From: an uncultured Christensenella sp.
Lineage (GTDB): Bacteria > Bacillota > Clostridia > Christensenellales > Borkfalkiaceae
Direction: 5' to 3'
Assembly: GCA_910577555.1 (NCBI GenBank)
Contig: CAJTLF010000012.1
Location: forward strand, 1-64,000
Length of the DNA: 64,000 nt
Of this stretch, positions 1 to 6,528 are shown one piece after another. A program made the position numbers and the translations under genes. Every line of letters starts with the position of its first letter. Position 1 is the stretch's first letter. The notes beneath the pieces are model-generated. The model was not told the DNA's origin. It did not search any database and was given only the letters and a program-made list of their open reading frames with translations.

Positions 1-25
1 AGGAGCGTAGCGACGAAGCAATCCA
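1..25 (-). repeat. Dispersed 35-bp repeat, family A, truncated by the window edge
   Basis: The first 25 bases match the right part of the repeat seen complete at 4361-4396 (GGAGCGTAGCGAC, then AAGCAATCC). The rest would lie left of the window. Confidence 0.75.
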
Positions 26-66
26 CACAAACAACCCACAAACCTTAAATCCACAAGACGAAACCG

Positions 67-86
67 CGGCGGGAAACCGCCGTTTT
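67..86 (+). terminator. GC-rich hairpin before tsaD
   Basis: CGGCGG and CCGCCG pair around a GAAA tetraloop and are followed by TTTT. This is a short terminator-like hairpin that could end a gene lying left of the window; it ends about 10 bases before the tsaD start codon. Confidence 0.4.
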
Positions 87-95
87 GAATATAAA

Positions 96-1133
96 ATGTA
101 CGATAAAACTTCCTTTAAAATAAAGGCAAACCCCGTAATACTCGGTCTTGAATCCAGTTGCGACGAAACGGCGGCGGCGGTAATCCGCGGCAACGCCCTT
201 TTATCAAGCGAGATAATCTCGTCCGCAACCGAGCAAGCCAAATTCGGCGGAGTAGTGCCTGAAATAGCGTCCCGCGCCCACACCGAAGCGGTGGACGAAG
301 TGGTGCGCCGCGCCTTAAACTCCGCGGGCGTAATCCTTTCACAGCTCGACGCGGTGGCGGTAACCTACGGCGCGGGTCTTTTGGGCGCACTGCTCGTCGG
401 GCTGTCGTTCGCCAAATCTTTAACGTATTCTTTAAATATTCCGCTCGTCGCCGTCAACCATATCCGCGGGCATATGGCGGCAAGCTACCTTATCGATAAA
501 GACTTAAAACCGCCCTTTATAACCCTGCTTGCAAGCGGCGGACACACGGCGATACTCCACACCCAATCGTTCACGGAGTATAAAGTTCTCGCATCCACCT
601 GCGACGACGCGGCGGGCGAAGCGTTCGACAAGGTCGCCCGCGTACTCGGTCTGGAATACCCCGGCGGCGTAAACGTAGAGCGGCTCGCCAAAGACGGCGC
701 GGCGGGAGTAAATCTTCCCAAGTGCCTTGTGAAAAATTCGCAGACCACCGCGTTTTCATACAGCGGCTTAAAGACGGCGGTAATCAACCATTGCCACACG
801 GCGGAGCAGCGCGGCGAAATAGTAAATAAACCCAACGTAGCGTACGCCTTCCAGCGCGCGGCGATAGACCCGTTGGTTCAGAAGACGGTAGAGTTCGCCT
901 TAAAGCTCGGCGTACCGTGCGTAACGGCGGGCGGGGGAGTGGTAGCCAACGGTTACCTGCGCGACAGTCTTAAAGCGGAGTGCGAAAAAGCCCGTTTAAA
1001 GCTCGTCTTGCCCGAAAAAAAATACTGTACCGACAACGCGGCGATGATAGCCGCCGAAGGCTTAATCCAATACCGCGCAGGCAACTTTGCAAACCTTTCG
1101 CTCAACGCCCGCGCCCAAATCCCCCTTGAATAA
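96..1133 (+). CDS. tsaD: tRNA N6-adenosine threonylcarbamoyltransferase TsaD
   Basis: TsaD transfers the threonylcarbamoyl group from TC-AMP to A37 of tRNAs that read ANN codons, working with TsaB and TsaE. The 345-residue protein has the family's usual length. The ASKHA-type N-terminus is ESSCDET at residues 19-25. The metal-binding pair is H122 and H126 (NHIRGH), followed by the nucleotide-binding SGGHT at 147-151, the DDAAGEAFDK block at 170-179 and GLEYPGG at 185-191. The ATG at 96 is the only sensible start, although no strong ribosome site is visible. ileS follows 40 bases downstream on the same strand, so the two may share a transcript. tsaB and tsaE are not in the window. Confidence 0.97.
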   Translation: MYDKTSFKIKANPVILGLESSCDETAAAVIRGNALLSSEIISSATEQAKFGGVVPEIASRAHTEAVDEVVRRALNSAGVILSQLDAVAVTYGAGLLGALLVGLSFAKSLTYSLNIPLVAVNHIRGHMAASYLIDKDLKPPFITLLASGGHTAILHTQSFTEYKVLASTCDDAAGEAFDKVARVLGLEYPGGVNVERLAKDGAAGVNLPKCLVKNSQTTAFSYSGLKTAVINHCHTAEQRGEIVNKPNVAYAFQRAAIDPLVQKTVEFALKLGVPCVTAGGGVVANGYLRDSLKAECEKARLKLVLPEKKYCTDNAAMIAAEGLIQYRAGNFANLSLNARAQIPLE

Positions 1134-1173
1134 TATCAGATAAACGCAGTTCCTTTAAGGAGAATTATAATTT

Positions 1174-4100
1174 ATGTATAAGAAAGTAGACACGTCGTTA
1201 AATTTCGTAGACAGAGAAAAAGAGATAATCTCGTTCTGGGAAGAGAACGGCATTTTCGCAAGCTCGGTAACCAAAAACGACGGCGGCGAAGAATTTTCGT
1301 TTTACGACGGACCGCCCACGGCAAACGGCAAGCCGCACGTTGGTCACGTGCTCACCCGCTCCATAAAGGACTTAATTCCCCGCTACCGCACTATGAAAGG
1401 CGAGCACGTTTTAAGAAAAGCGGGCTGGGATACCCACGGCTTGCCCGTGGAACTCGAAGTCGAAAAGCTTCTCGGCTTAGACGGCAAACAGCAGATAGAA
1501 AGCTACGGCATAGAGCCGTTCATAAAGCAGTGCAAGCAGTCCGTATGGAAGTATAAGGGCGAGTGGGAAAAAATGAGCTCCCGCGTCGGCTACTGGGCGG
1601 ATATGCAAAACCCATACGTAACTTACGACGACAACTATATCGAGTCCGAGTGGTGGGCGTTAAAGCAGATGCACCAAAAGGGACTGCTGTATAAGGGGCA
1701 TAAAATAGTACCCTATTGCCCCCGTTGCGGCACGGCTCTTTCGTCGCACGAAGTGGCGCAGGGCTATAAATCGGTAAAGGAAAATTCCGCCGTAGCCCGC
1801 TTTAAGGTAAAGGGCGCGAAAAACCGCTATATTCTGGCTTGGACGACCACCCCGTGGACGCTCCCGTCCAACGTCGCGCTGTGCGTCAACCCCGACGAGC
1901 TCTATCTCGAAATAGAAACGGACGGCGTAAGATATATCCTTGCAAAGGCTCTCGTCTCTAAGTTCTTCGAAGAGTATAAGGTAATTTCCGAAAAGGTCGG
2001 CAAGGAATGGGAAGGACTCGAGTACGAGCCGCTCTTTGCCGAAACGACCGTTGAAATAAAGAGAATTTCGCCCGCGTCGGCTAAGGTAAAGGCTCACTTC
2101 ATCGTCTGCGACAATTACGTAACCATGGGCGACGGCACCGGCGTAGTGCACATCGCGCCCGCCTTCGGCGAAGACGACTACAAGGTAGGCAAAAAATACG
2201 GTCTGCCCGTAGTCCAGCTCGTCAACGAGCGCGGCTGCTTCGACGAACGCTTTGCAAGCTTAAACGGCGTTTTCGCAAAAAAAGCCGATAAATCCATACT
2301 TGACAGACTCGAAACTCAGGGCAACTTATTCAAGGTATTGCCTTACGAGCACGACTATCCCCATTGCTGGCGTTGCGACACCCCGCTTTTGTATTACGCA
2401 AGGTCAAGCTGGTTCGTTCAGGTCACAAAGGTAAAGGACGATATAATCGCCGCCAACCGCTCCGTGAACTGGATGCCCGACAATATCAAGGAAGGGCGCA
2501 TGGGCAACTTCCTTGAAAACGTAATCGACTGGGGTCTTTCCCGCGACAGGTATTGGGGTACGCCCCTGCCCGTGTGGGTCTGCCCCGATTGCGGCGAGAT
2601 AGAAGTAATAGGCTCCAAAGCCGAGTTAAAGGAAAAGTGCGCCCTTCCCGCCGACAAGGATATAGAGCTGCACCGCCCCTACCTTGACGACCTCACCTGC
2701 AAATGCCCCAAGTGCGGCGGCAAAATGAAGCGCACCCCCGAAGTAATCGACTGCTGGTTCGACTCGGGTTCGATGCCCTTCGCGCAGTACCATTACCCGT
2801 TTGAAAATAAAGAAACGTTCGAAAAAACCTTCCCCGCCGACTTCATTTCCGAAGCGGTGGACCAGACGCGCGGCTGGTTCTATACCCTGCTCGTAATAAA
2901 TACTATTTTATTCGGCAAAGCCCCGTTCAAAAACTGTATCGTTCTGGGTCACGTAAACGATAAAAACGGCATAAAAATGTCCAAACACAAGGGCAACGTG
3001 GTAGACCCGTGGAGCGTTCTGGACAAGCAGGGCGCAGACGCGGTAAGGTGGTATTTCTATTCGTCCAGCGCGCCCTGGTTGCCGTCGCGGTTCTCCGAAG
3101 AAACGGTATCCGAGGCGCAGAGAAAGTATATAGGCACGCTGTGGAATACGTACGCGTTCTTCACGCTGTACGCCGAAATAGATAAGTATAACCCCGCAGA
3201 GTACGACCTGAAAGAGTGCAAGCTGTCGCTAATGGATAAGTGGATTTTGTCAAAGCTCAATTCGCTTGTAAAGGAAGTGGACGCACACCTTGCGGCTTAC
3301 GAAATTTGCGAAAGCTCCCGCGCCCTGCAGGACTTCTCGGACGTGCTTTCAAACTGGTACGTCCGCCGTTGCCGCGACAGGTACTGGGGAGCGGATATGA
3401 CTGACGACAAGGCGGCGGCGTATACCACGCTGTATACCGTTTTGGTAACGCTTGCAAAGCTCACCGCACCGTTCACTCCGTTCATTGCCGAAATGATGTA
3501 CCTGAATTTAGTGCCGCAGTTCTACAAGAACGCGCCCAAATCCGTTCATCTTTGCAGCTTCCCCGAAAGCGATAGGGCGTATATAGACGAGCGTCTGGAA
3601 ACGGCTATGGAGCAGGTAACGGACATAGTGGTGTTGGGGCGCGCCGCACGCAACGCGGGCAACCTTAAAAACCGCCAGCCGCTCGCGCAGATGTTCGTCG
3701 TAAGCGAAAAAACGGTCGAGCTTTCTGACGAAGAAAAGTCGATAATTTTGGAAGAACTCAACGTAAAAGCTCTCAATAAAGCGGCGGACGCGGAAAAGTT
3801 TTTAAGCTATAAATTAAAACCGCAGTTGAAAACGCTGGGACCCAAATACGGCAAGCTTCTGGGCGCAATAAGCAAGTTTCTGGAATGTTGCGACGCAAAG
3901 GAAGTCGTCCACGCAGTAAAAAACAGCGGCGCATATGAAATTAAGGATTTAGGCGTAACGCTTACGCTTGAAGATTTGCAAATTTTCCCCCAAAGCATGG
4001 CGGGCTTTACGGCAGCCGAAGATAAGGGTATTACGGTCGCGCTCGATTGCGAGCTTACCGAAGAATTGCTCGACGAAGGTTGCGAAAGAGAGCTCGTCTC

Positions 4101-4326
4101 CAAAATACAGAATATGCGAAAGGAAGCGGGCTTTGAAGTAACCGACAGAATTTCAATTTTGTATACGGCGGAAGGTAGAGCGTTAAAGGCATTAAAGGCG
4201 GGCAAATTCGCCGCCGACGTGCTTGCCGAAAGCATTTCCCCCGCCCAACCCACCCCCGATAAAGGCTTCACCCGCGAACAGTCCGTCAACGGCGACAAAG
4301 TAACTCTTACACTCGTTAAAAAGTAA
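1174..4326 (+). CDS. ileS: Isoleucyl-tRNA synthetase
   Basis: This class I synthetase charges tRNA-Ile with isoleucine in the cytoplasm. The HIGH-type motif is HVGH at residues 55-58 and the KMSKS-type loop is KMSKH at 601-605. Between them lies the editing (CP1) insertion with its TTPWTLPSN stretch. Cys pairs (CPRC, CWRC, CPDC, CPKC) occur in the middle third. At 1050 residues, with KMSKHKG and without an obvious C-terminal zinc knuckle, it resembles the type 2 (eukaryote-like) IleRS group, which is often less sensitive to mupirocin; that grouping is inference. A purine-rich ribosome site (AAGGAG) lies about ten bases before the ATG. Confidence 0.98.
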   Translation: MYKKVDTSLNFVDREKEIISFWEENGIFASSVTKNDGGEEFSFYDGPPTANGKPHVGHVLTRSIKDLIPRYRTMKGEHVLRKAGWDTHGLPVELEVEKLLGLDGKQQIESYGIEPFIKQCKQSVWKYKGEWEKMSSRVGYWADMQNPYVTYDDNYIESEWWALKQMHQKGLLYKGHKIVPYCPRCGTALSSHEVAQGYKSVKENSAVARFKVKGAKNRYILAWTTTPWTLPSNVALCVNPDELYLEIETDGVRYILAKALVSKFFEEYKVISEKVGKEWEGLEYEPLFAETTVEIKRISPASAKVKAHFIVCDNYVTMGDGTGVVHIAPAFGEDDYKVGKKYGLPVVQLVNERGCFDERFASLNGVFAKKADKSILDRLETQGNLFKVLPYEHDYPHCWRCDTPLLYYARSSWFVQVTKVKDDIIAANRSVNWMPDNIKEGRMGNFLENVIDWGLSRDRYWGTPLPVWVCPDCGEIEVIGSKAELKEKCALPADKDIELHRPYLDDLTCKCPKCGGKMKRTPEVIDCWFDSGSMPFAQYHYPFENKETFEKTFPADFISEAVDQTRGWFYTLLVINTILFGKAPFKNCIVLGHVNDKNGIKMSKHKGNVVDPWSVLDKQGADAVRWYFYSSSAPWLPSRFSEETVSEAQRKYIGTLWNTYAFFTLYAEIDKYNPAEYDLKECKLSLMDKWILSKLNSLVKEVDAHLAAYEICESSRALQDFSDVLSNWYVRRCRDRYWGADMTDDKAAAYTTLYTVLVTLAKLTAPFTPFIAEMMYLNLVPQFYKNAPKSVHLCSFPESDRAYIDERLETAMEQVTDIVVLGRAARNAGNLKNRQPLAQMFVVSEKTVELSDEEKSIILEELNVKALNKAADAEKFLSYKLKPQLKTLGPKYGKLLGAISKFLECCDAKEVVHAVKNSGAYEIKDLGVTLTLEDLQIFPQSMAGFTAAEDKGITVALDCELTEELLDEGCERELVSKIQNMRKEAGFEVTDRISILYTAEGRALKALKAGKFAADVLAESISPAQPTPDKGFTREQSVNGDKVTLTLVKK

Positions 4327-4360
4327 ATTAGTCCACGTCATTGCGCGTGAGCTTATTTCC

Positions 4361-4396
4361 CGTCATTGCGCGGAGCGTAGCGACAAAGCAATCCAG
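4361..4396 (-). repeat. 36-bp family A repeat, left arm flanking the GIY-YIG gene
   Basis: It runs from CGTCATTGCGCGG to AAGCAATCCAG and ends 11 bases before the GIY-YIG start codon. A partial copy (CGTCATTGCGCGTGAGC) lies just upstream at 4336-4352. It is inverted relative to the copy at 4714-4749, which has exactly the same length. Confidence 0.85.
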
Positions 4397-4407
4397 AATA
4401 GGCAAAA

Positions 4408-4704
4408 ATGAAAGAGCATAATTCATACGTGTATATAATGTTTAATTCTCGGAACGGCACACTGTATACGGGGGTAACGAATAATTTAATTCGTCGGGTT
4501 TATGAACATAAAAGCAAAACTTTGGAAGGCTTTACTAAAAAATATGATATCGATAAACTCGGATATTACGAAGTGTATACGGATATTACCGATGCAATTC
4601 AGCGTGAAAAACAAATAAAAGGCGGTTCGCGTAAAGCAAAGTTAGAGTTAATAGAAACGATGAACCCGAATTGGGAAGATTTATACAATGAACTTATAAA
4701 GTAA
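4408..4704 (+). CDS. Small GIY-YIG superfamily endonuclease
   Basis: This 98-residue protein is a stand-alone GIY-YIG domain of the YhbQ/COG2827 size class. Visible landmarks are the YVYIM and LYTGVT strands (the GIY and YIG positions), the RR then YEHK helix carrying the catalytic Arg and His, and the metal-binding Glu in QREKQIKGGSRKAK near residues 70-83. Such proteins cut or nick DNA, but the biological role of the small ones is poorly known. The gene is AT-rich compared with ileS and has no neighbour in an operon. Inverted 36-bp repeats lie 11 bases before its start and 9 bases after its stop, so it could be the enzyme that handles or spreads these repeats; that is inference. Confidence 0.9.
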   Translation: MKEHNSYVYIMFNSRNGTLYTGVTNNLIRRVYEHKSKTLEGFTKKYDIDKLGYYEVYTDITDAIQREKQIKGGSRKAKLELIETMNPNWEDLYNELIK

Positions 4705-4713
4705 CTTAACCGT

Positions 4714-4749
4714 CTGGATTGCTTCGGCAATAAATGCCTCGCAATGACG
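4714..4749 (+). repeat. 36-bp family A repeat, right arm flanking the GIY-YIG gene
   Basis: It starts CTGGATTGCTTCGGC and ends CTCGCAATGACG, nine bases after the GIY-YIG stop codon. Its outer ends are the reverse complement of the ends of 4361-4396, while the middle differs. Confidence 0.85.
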
Positions 4750-4798
4750 AATAACAATCATTATACTTTCCTGTCAAAGCAACAAACGTAATACTCTC

Positions 4799-4997
4799 CG
4801 TCACTGTGCATAGCGAAGCGACAAGCACCATACACTCCCGTCATTGCGCAGATAGAATAATAAGCATTATACTTTTCGTCATTGCGCGTGAGCTTGCTTA
4901 TCCGTCATTACGAGAAGTACCCACCGTCACTGCGTAAAGCGTAGCGACAAAGTAACGGTTACTCCCCGTCATTGCGAGCGTCAGCGAAGCAATCCAG
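4799..4997 (-). repeat. Cluster of decayed family A repeats
   Basis: This gene-free stretch holds at least five partial or diverged copies in one orientation, starting with CGTCA(T/C)T at about 4799, 4839, 4878, 4903, 4924 and 4967. The copy at 4967-4997 is nearly intact (it ends GAAGCAATCCAG) but lacks part of its middle. The copies differ, so the array looks old rather than recently amplified. Confidence 0.75.
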
Positions 4998-5015
4998 AAT
5001 AAACAAAAAATAATA

Positions 5016-5046
5016 CCCGCCCCGCGGCTAAAAGCCGCGGGGCGGG
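5016..5046 (-). terminator. Strong terminator of the XRE pair
   Basis: A perfect 14-bp GC stem closes on an AAA loop, and on the minus strand it is followed by TATTATTTTTTG. It lies directly after the stop codon of the XRE gene at 5053. Confidence 0.85.
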
Positions 5047-5052
5047 TGTATT

Positions 5053-5265
5053 TCAATCTTCTAAACCTAATAAATAATCGGTGGACACATCAAAAAATTT
5101 AGCTATGGTTGTTAGCTTGTCCAAATCAGGCTCTTGCTTGTTTGTTTCCCATTGACAAATTGTAGTTTTGCTTACCTTAAAAATTTCCGCTAACTGTAAT
5201 TGGGTTAAACCTTTTTCGTTGCGCAATTCTTTTAATCTTTGTCCAAAATATAAATTCATTGTCAA
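5053..5265 (-). CDS. XRE-family HTH regulator, second gene of the pair
   Basis: This 70-residue protein is almost only a Cro/C1-type helix-turn-helix: LTQLQLAEIFKVSKTTICQWE forms the DNA-binding core and the tail ends VSTDYLLGLED. It is a paralogue of the genes at 5262 and 5651, which share this tail. Its start overlaps the stop of the upstream XRE gene by four bases (ATGA), so the two are translationally coupled and share the autoregulated promoter at 5472-5498. It could form mixed dimers with its partner; this is inference. Confidence 0.88.
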   Translation of the reverse strand: MTMNLYFGQRLKELRNEKGLTQLQLAEIFKVSKTTICQWETNKQEPDLDKLTTIAKFFDVSTDYLLGLED

Positions 5266-5465
5266 TCTTCTAAACCCAATAAATAATCTGTAGATACTTC
5301 AAAAAATTTACTTAATGCGCGTAACATTTCAATCGAAGGTTGACTTCTGCCTTTTTCCCAAGAATATATGCTGTCGTCAGTTGTTTTAATAGCTTCGGCA
5401 AGTTGTTTCTGCGTATATCCCTTTTCTGTTCGTATTTCTTTTAGCTTAATAGCAAATTTATCCAT
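5262..5465 (-). CDS. XRE-family HTH regulator, first gene of the pair
   Basis: This is a single-domain Cro/C1-type repressor of about 67 residues with the HTH YTQKQLAEAIKTTDDSIYSW and the shared tail VSTDYLLGLED. The reading frame is open from TTG 5471, but the ATG at 5465 is preferred. The minus-strand -10 box TATAAT (5477 to 5472) ends six bases before it, so the transcript should begin at or next to the AUG (leaderless). A 27-bp perfect palindrome covers the -10 box, which predicts negative autoregulation. Confidence 0.85.
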   Translation of the reverse strand: MDKFAIKLKEIRTEKGYTQKQLAEAIKTTDDSIYSWEKGRSQPSIEMLRALSKFFEVSTDYLLGLED

Positions 5466-5471
5466 AACCAA

Positions 5472-5498
5472 ATTATACCGTAAAAATTACGGTATAAT
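5472..5498. promoter_or_regulatory. Left operator and -10 box of the XRE pair
   Basis: This is a perfect palindrome with 12-base arms (ATTATACCGTAA and its complement) around AAA. Its core, ACCGTAA-3-TTACGGT, recurs at 5506. The arm carries the minus-strand -10 box TATAAT. Confidence 0.8.
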
Positions 5499-5499
5499 C

Positions 5500-5528
5500 T
5501 TGACAACCGTAAAAATTACGGGTACAAT
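5500..5528 (+). promoter_or_regulatory. Rightward promoter with operator filling its spacer
   Basis: TTGACA (5500-5505) and TACAAT (5523-5528) are separated by exactly 17 bases. Those 17 bases are the second operator copy, ACCGTAA-3-TTACGGG. A bound XRE dimer would sit between the -35 and -10 boxes. Confidence 0.85.
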
Positions 5529-5534
5529 TATCTT

Positions 5535-5600
5535 ATGGAACAAGAAAAAAAGTGCAAAAACTGCAAATTCTTTAAAAGACGTTTAGCGAAGCAGTCTTGA
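5535..5600 (+). CDS. 21-residue Cys-motif peptide, probably a shortened paralogue
   Basis: The ATG is seven bases after the -10 box, so the message would be leaderless. The product starts MEQEKKCKNCKFFKRR and stops after 21 codons. It matches the N-terminal CKNCKFFKR block of the protein at 5962-6258, which sits in the same position relative to its own XRE gene. It is either a real micropeptide or the remnant of a full-length Cys-rich gene. Confidence 0.5.
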   Translation: MEQEKKCKNCKFFKRRLAKQS

Positions 5601-5612
5601 GAGCAAAAAAAT

Positions 5613-5645
5613 AACCGCCACGCTAATTTAAGCAGCGGAGCGGTT
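5613..5645 (-). terminator. Terminator of the XRE gene at 5651
   Basis: AACCGC and GCGGTT close an imperfect hairpin. On the minus strand it is followed by ATTTTTTTGC, immediately after the XRE stop codon. Confidence 0.6.
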
Positions 5646-5650
5646 GTGTT

Positions 5651-5866
5651 TTAATCTTCTACCCCTAATAAATAATCGGTAGAAACTTCAAAAAAATTTG
5701 CTAACGCTAATATATTTGAAAGCGTGGGTTCGTTAATATCGTTTTCCCAATTGGAAATCGTACTATCGCTCGTATTTAATTGCACTGCAAGCTGTTTCAT
5801 AGAAAGATTGGCGTCGGTTCTTAATTCTCTTAAACGCTTTGCAAAAATAGACGGAGTATTATTCAT
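5651..5866 (-). CDS. XRE-family HTH regulator of the second module
   Basis: This 71-residue Cro/C1-type repressor has the HTH LSMKQLAVQLNTSDSTISNWE and the tail VSTDYLLGVED shared with the two XRE proteins to its left. The minus-strand -10 box TATAAT (5878 to 5873) ends six bases before its ATG, predicting a leaderless transcript, as for the gene at 5262. Its operators (ACTCGG/CCGAGT type) differ completely from those of the first module, so the paralogues have probably diverged in DNA specificity while keeping the same architecture. Confidence 0.88.
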   Translation of the reverse strand: MNNTPSIFAKRLRELRTDANLSMKQLAVQLNTSDSTISNWENDINEPTLSNILALANFFEVSTDYLLGVED

Positions 5867-5872
5867 AAATTT

Positions 5873-5929
5873 ATTATACTCAGAAAACCGAGTAAAATGC
5901 TTGACACTCGGAATACCGAGTGATATTAT
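5873..5929. promoter_or_regulatory. Divergent promoters and paired operators of the second XRE module
   Basis: The left operator is ACTCAG-4-CCGAGT (5878-5893), next to the minus-strand -10 box. The right operator ACTCGG-4-CCGAGT (5906-5921) lies inside the 17-base spacer between TTGACA (5901-5906) and TATTAT (5924-5929). The layout is the same as at 5472-5528 with different operator bases. Confidence 0.82.
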
Positions 5930-5961
5930 TTAATACAATTAAAACAAAGGGGTAAATTACA

Positions 5962-6258
5962 TTGGAAGAATATCACCAAATCGAAAAAAACTGCAAGAAT
6001 TGCAAATTCTTTAAAAGGCATTACGTAAAATCAAATACGCTATTCAGGGCTACTATTGAAGGGCATTGTATAAATGGCGAAATTCCACGGATAGTAAGAA
6101 AGAACAATATGCCGTGCAATAATGTTTGTGAAAAATGGGAAAGCGATAAGGAAGTAAAAGAAGAGAGAAAAGAAACGATTAAAGAAGTACTGAAAAATAT
6201 GCGCACTACTTTAATTCATATAGAAAATATTTTAAAAGACGATTTAAATCAAGATTAA
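5962..6258 (+). CDS. Small cysteine-rich protein paired with an XRE repressor
   Basis: This 98-residue soluble protein has six cysteines in its first 60 residues (CKNCKFFKR, GHC, then C-3-C in CNNVCEKWE), followed by a charged, probably helical C-terminus. The Cys spacing suggests a structural zinc or Fe-S site; no known enzyme motif is visible. The TTG start is chosen because AAAGGGG lies nine bases before it and the frame has no better start. The gene is driven by the rightward promoter whose spacer is an XRE operator, so it is probably repressed by the gene at 5651. Its role could be metal or redox sensing, or it could be an antagonist of the repressor; both are guesses. Confidence 0.75.
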   Translation: MEEYHQIEKNCKNCKFFKRHYVKSNTLFRATIEGHCINGEIPRIVRKNNMPCNNVCEKWESDKEVKEERKETIKEVLKNMRTTLIHIENILKDDLNQD

Positions 6259-6306
6259 ATATCAAAATTCGACATTATTCCGTACAAGCTCTCATAAATT
6301 TAATCT

Positions 6307-6528
6307 ATGAGAGTTTACGATTTAAAGCAAGGCGAAGTAGGCAAAATCACCAAAATAGAGCTTTCGGGCAGCGCGTTGGAAAGGCTTTCCGCGCTCGGCG
6401 TGCGCGTGGGCGAACAGGTTGAAGTTATCAGCTTTTCGCTTTTAAAAAGCAGCGTTTTAATTTCCTGCGCGGCGGTAAGGGTGGGGCTCAGAAAGTCGCT
6501 CGCACAAAAAATTCAGGTGAGCGTATGA
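6307..6528 (+). CDS. feoA: FeoA ferrous iron transport accessory protein
   Basis: This 73-residue SH3-like protein has the FeoA pattern: an N-terminal V/L-rich strand, GEVGKITKIELSGS, RLSALGVRVGEQVEV and a final strand with AAVRVGLRKSLAQKI. FeoA binds FeoB and is needed for efficient Fe(II) uptake. The last four bases overlap the feoB start (ATGA), as is usual for coupled feoAB genes. Confidence 0.85.
   Translation: MRVYDLKQGEVGKITKIELSGSALERLSALGVRVGEQVEVISFSLLKSSVLISCAAVRVGLRKSLAQKIQVSV

Noticed and set aside
4799..4997. Possible CRISPR array
   Set aside because: The units are unequal in length and spacing, diverged from each other, and the intervals are not unique spacers of constant size.
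5368..5586. 72-codon plus-strand frame across the first XRE gene
   Set aside because: It overlaps the XRE gene antisense and runs through the operators and promoter; only the last 21 codons from 5535 have a plausible start.
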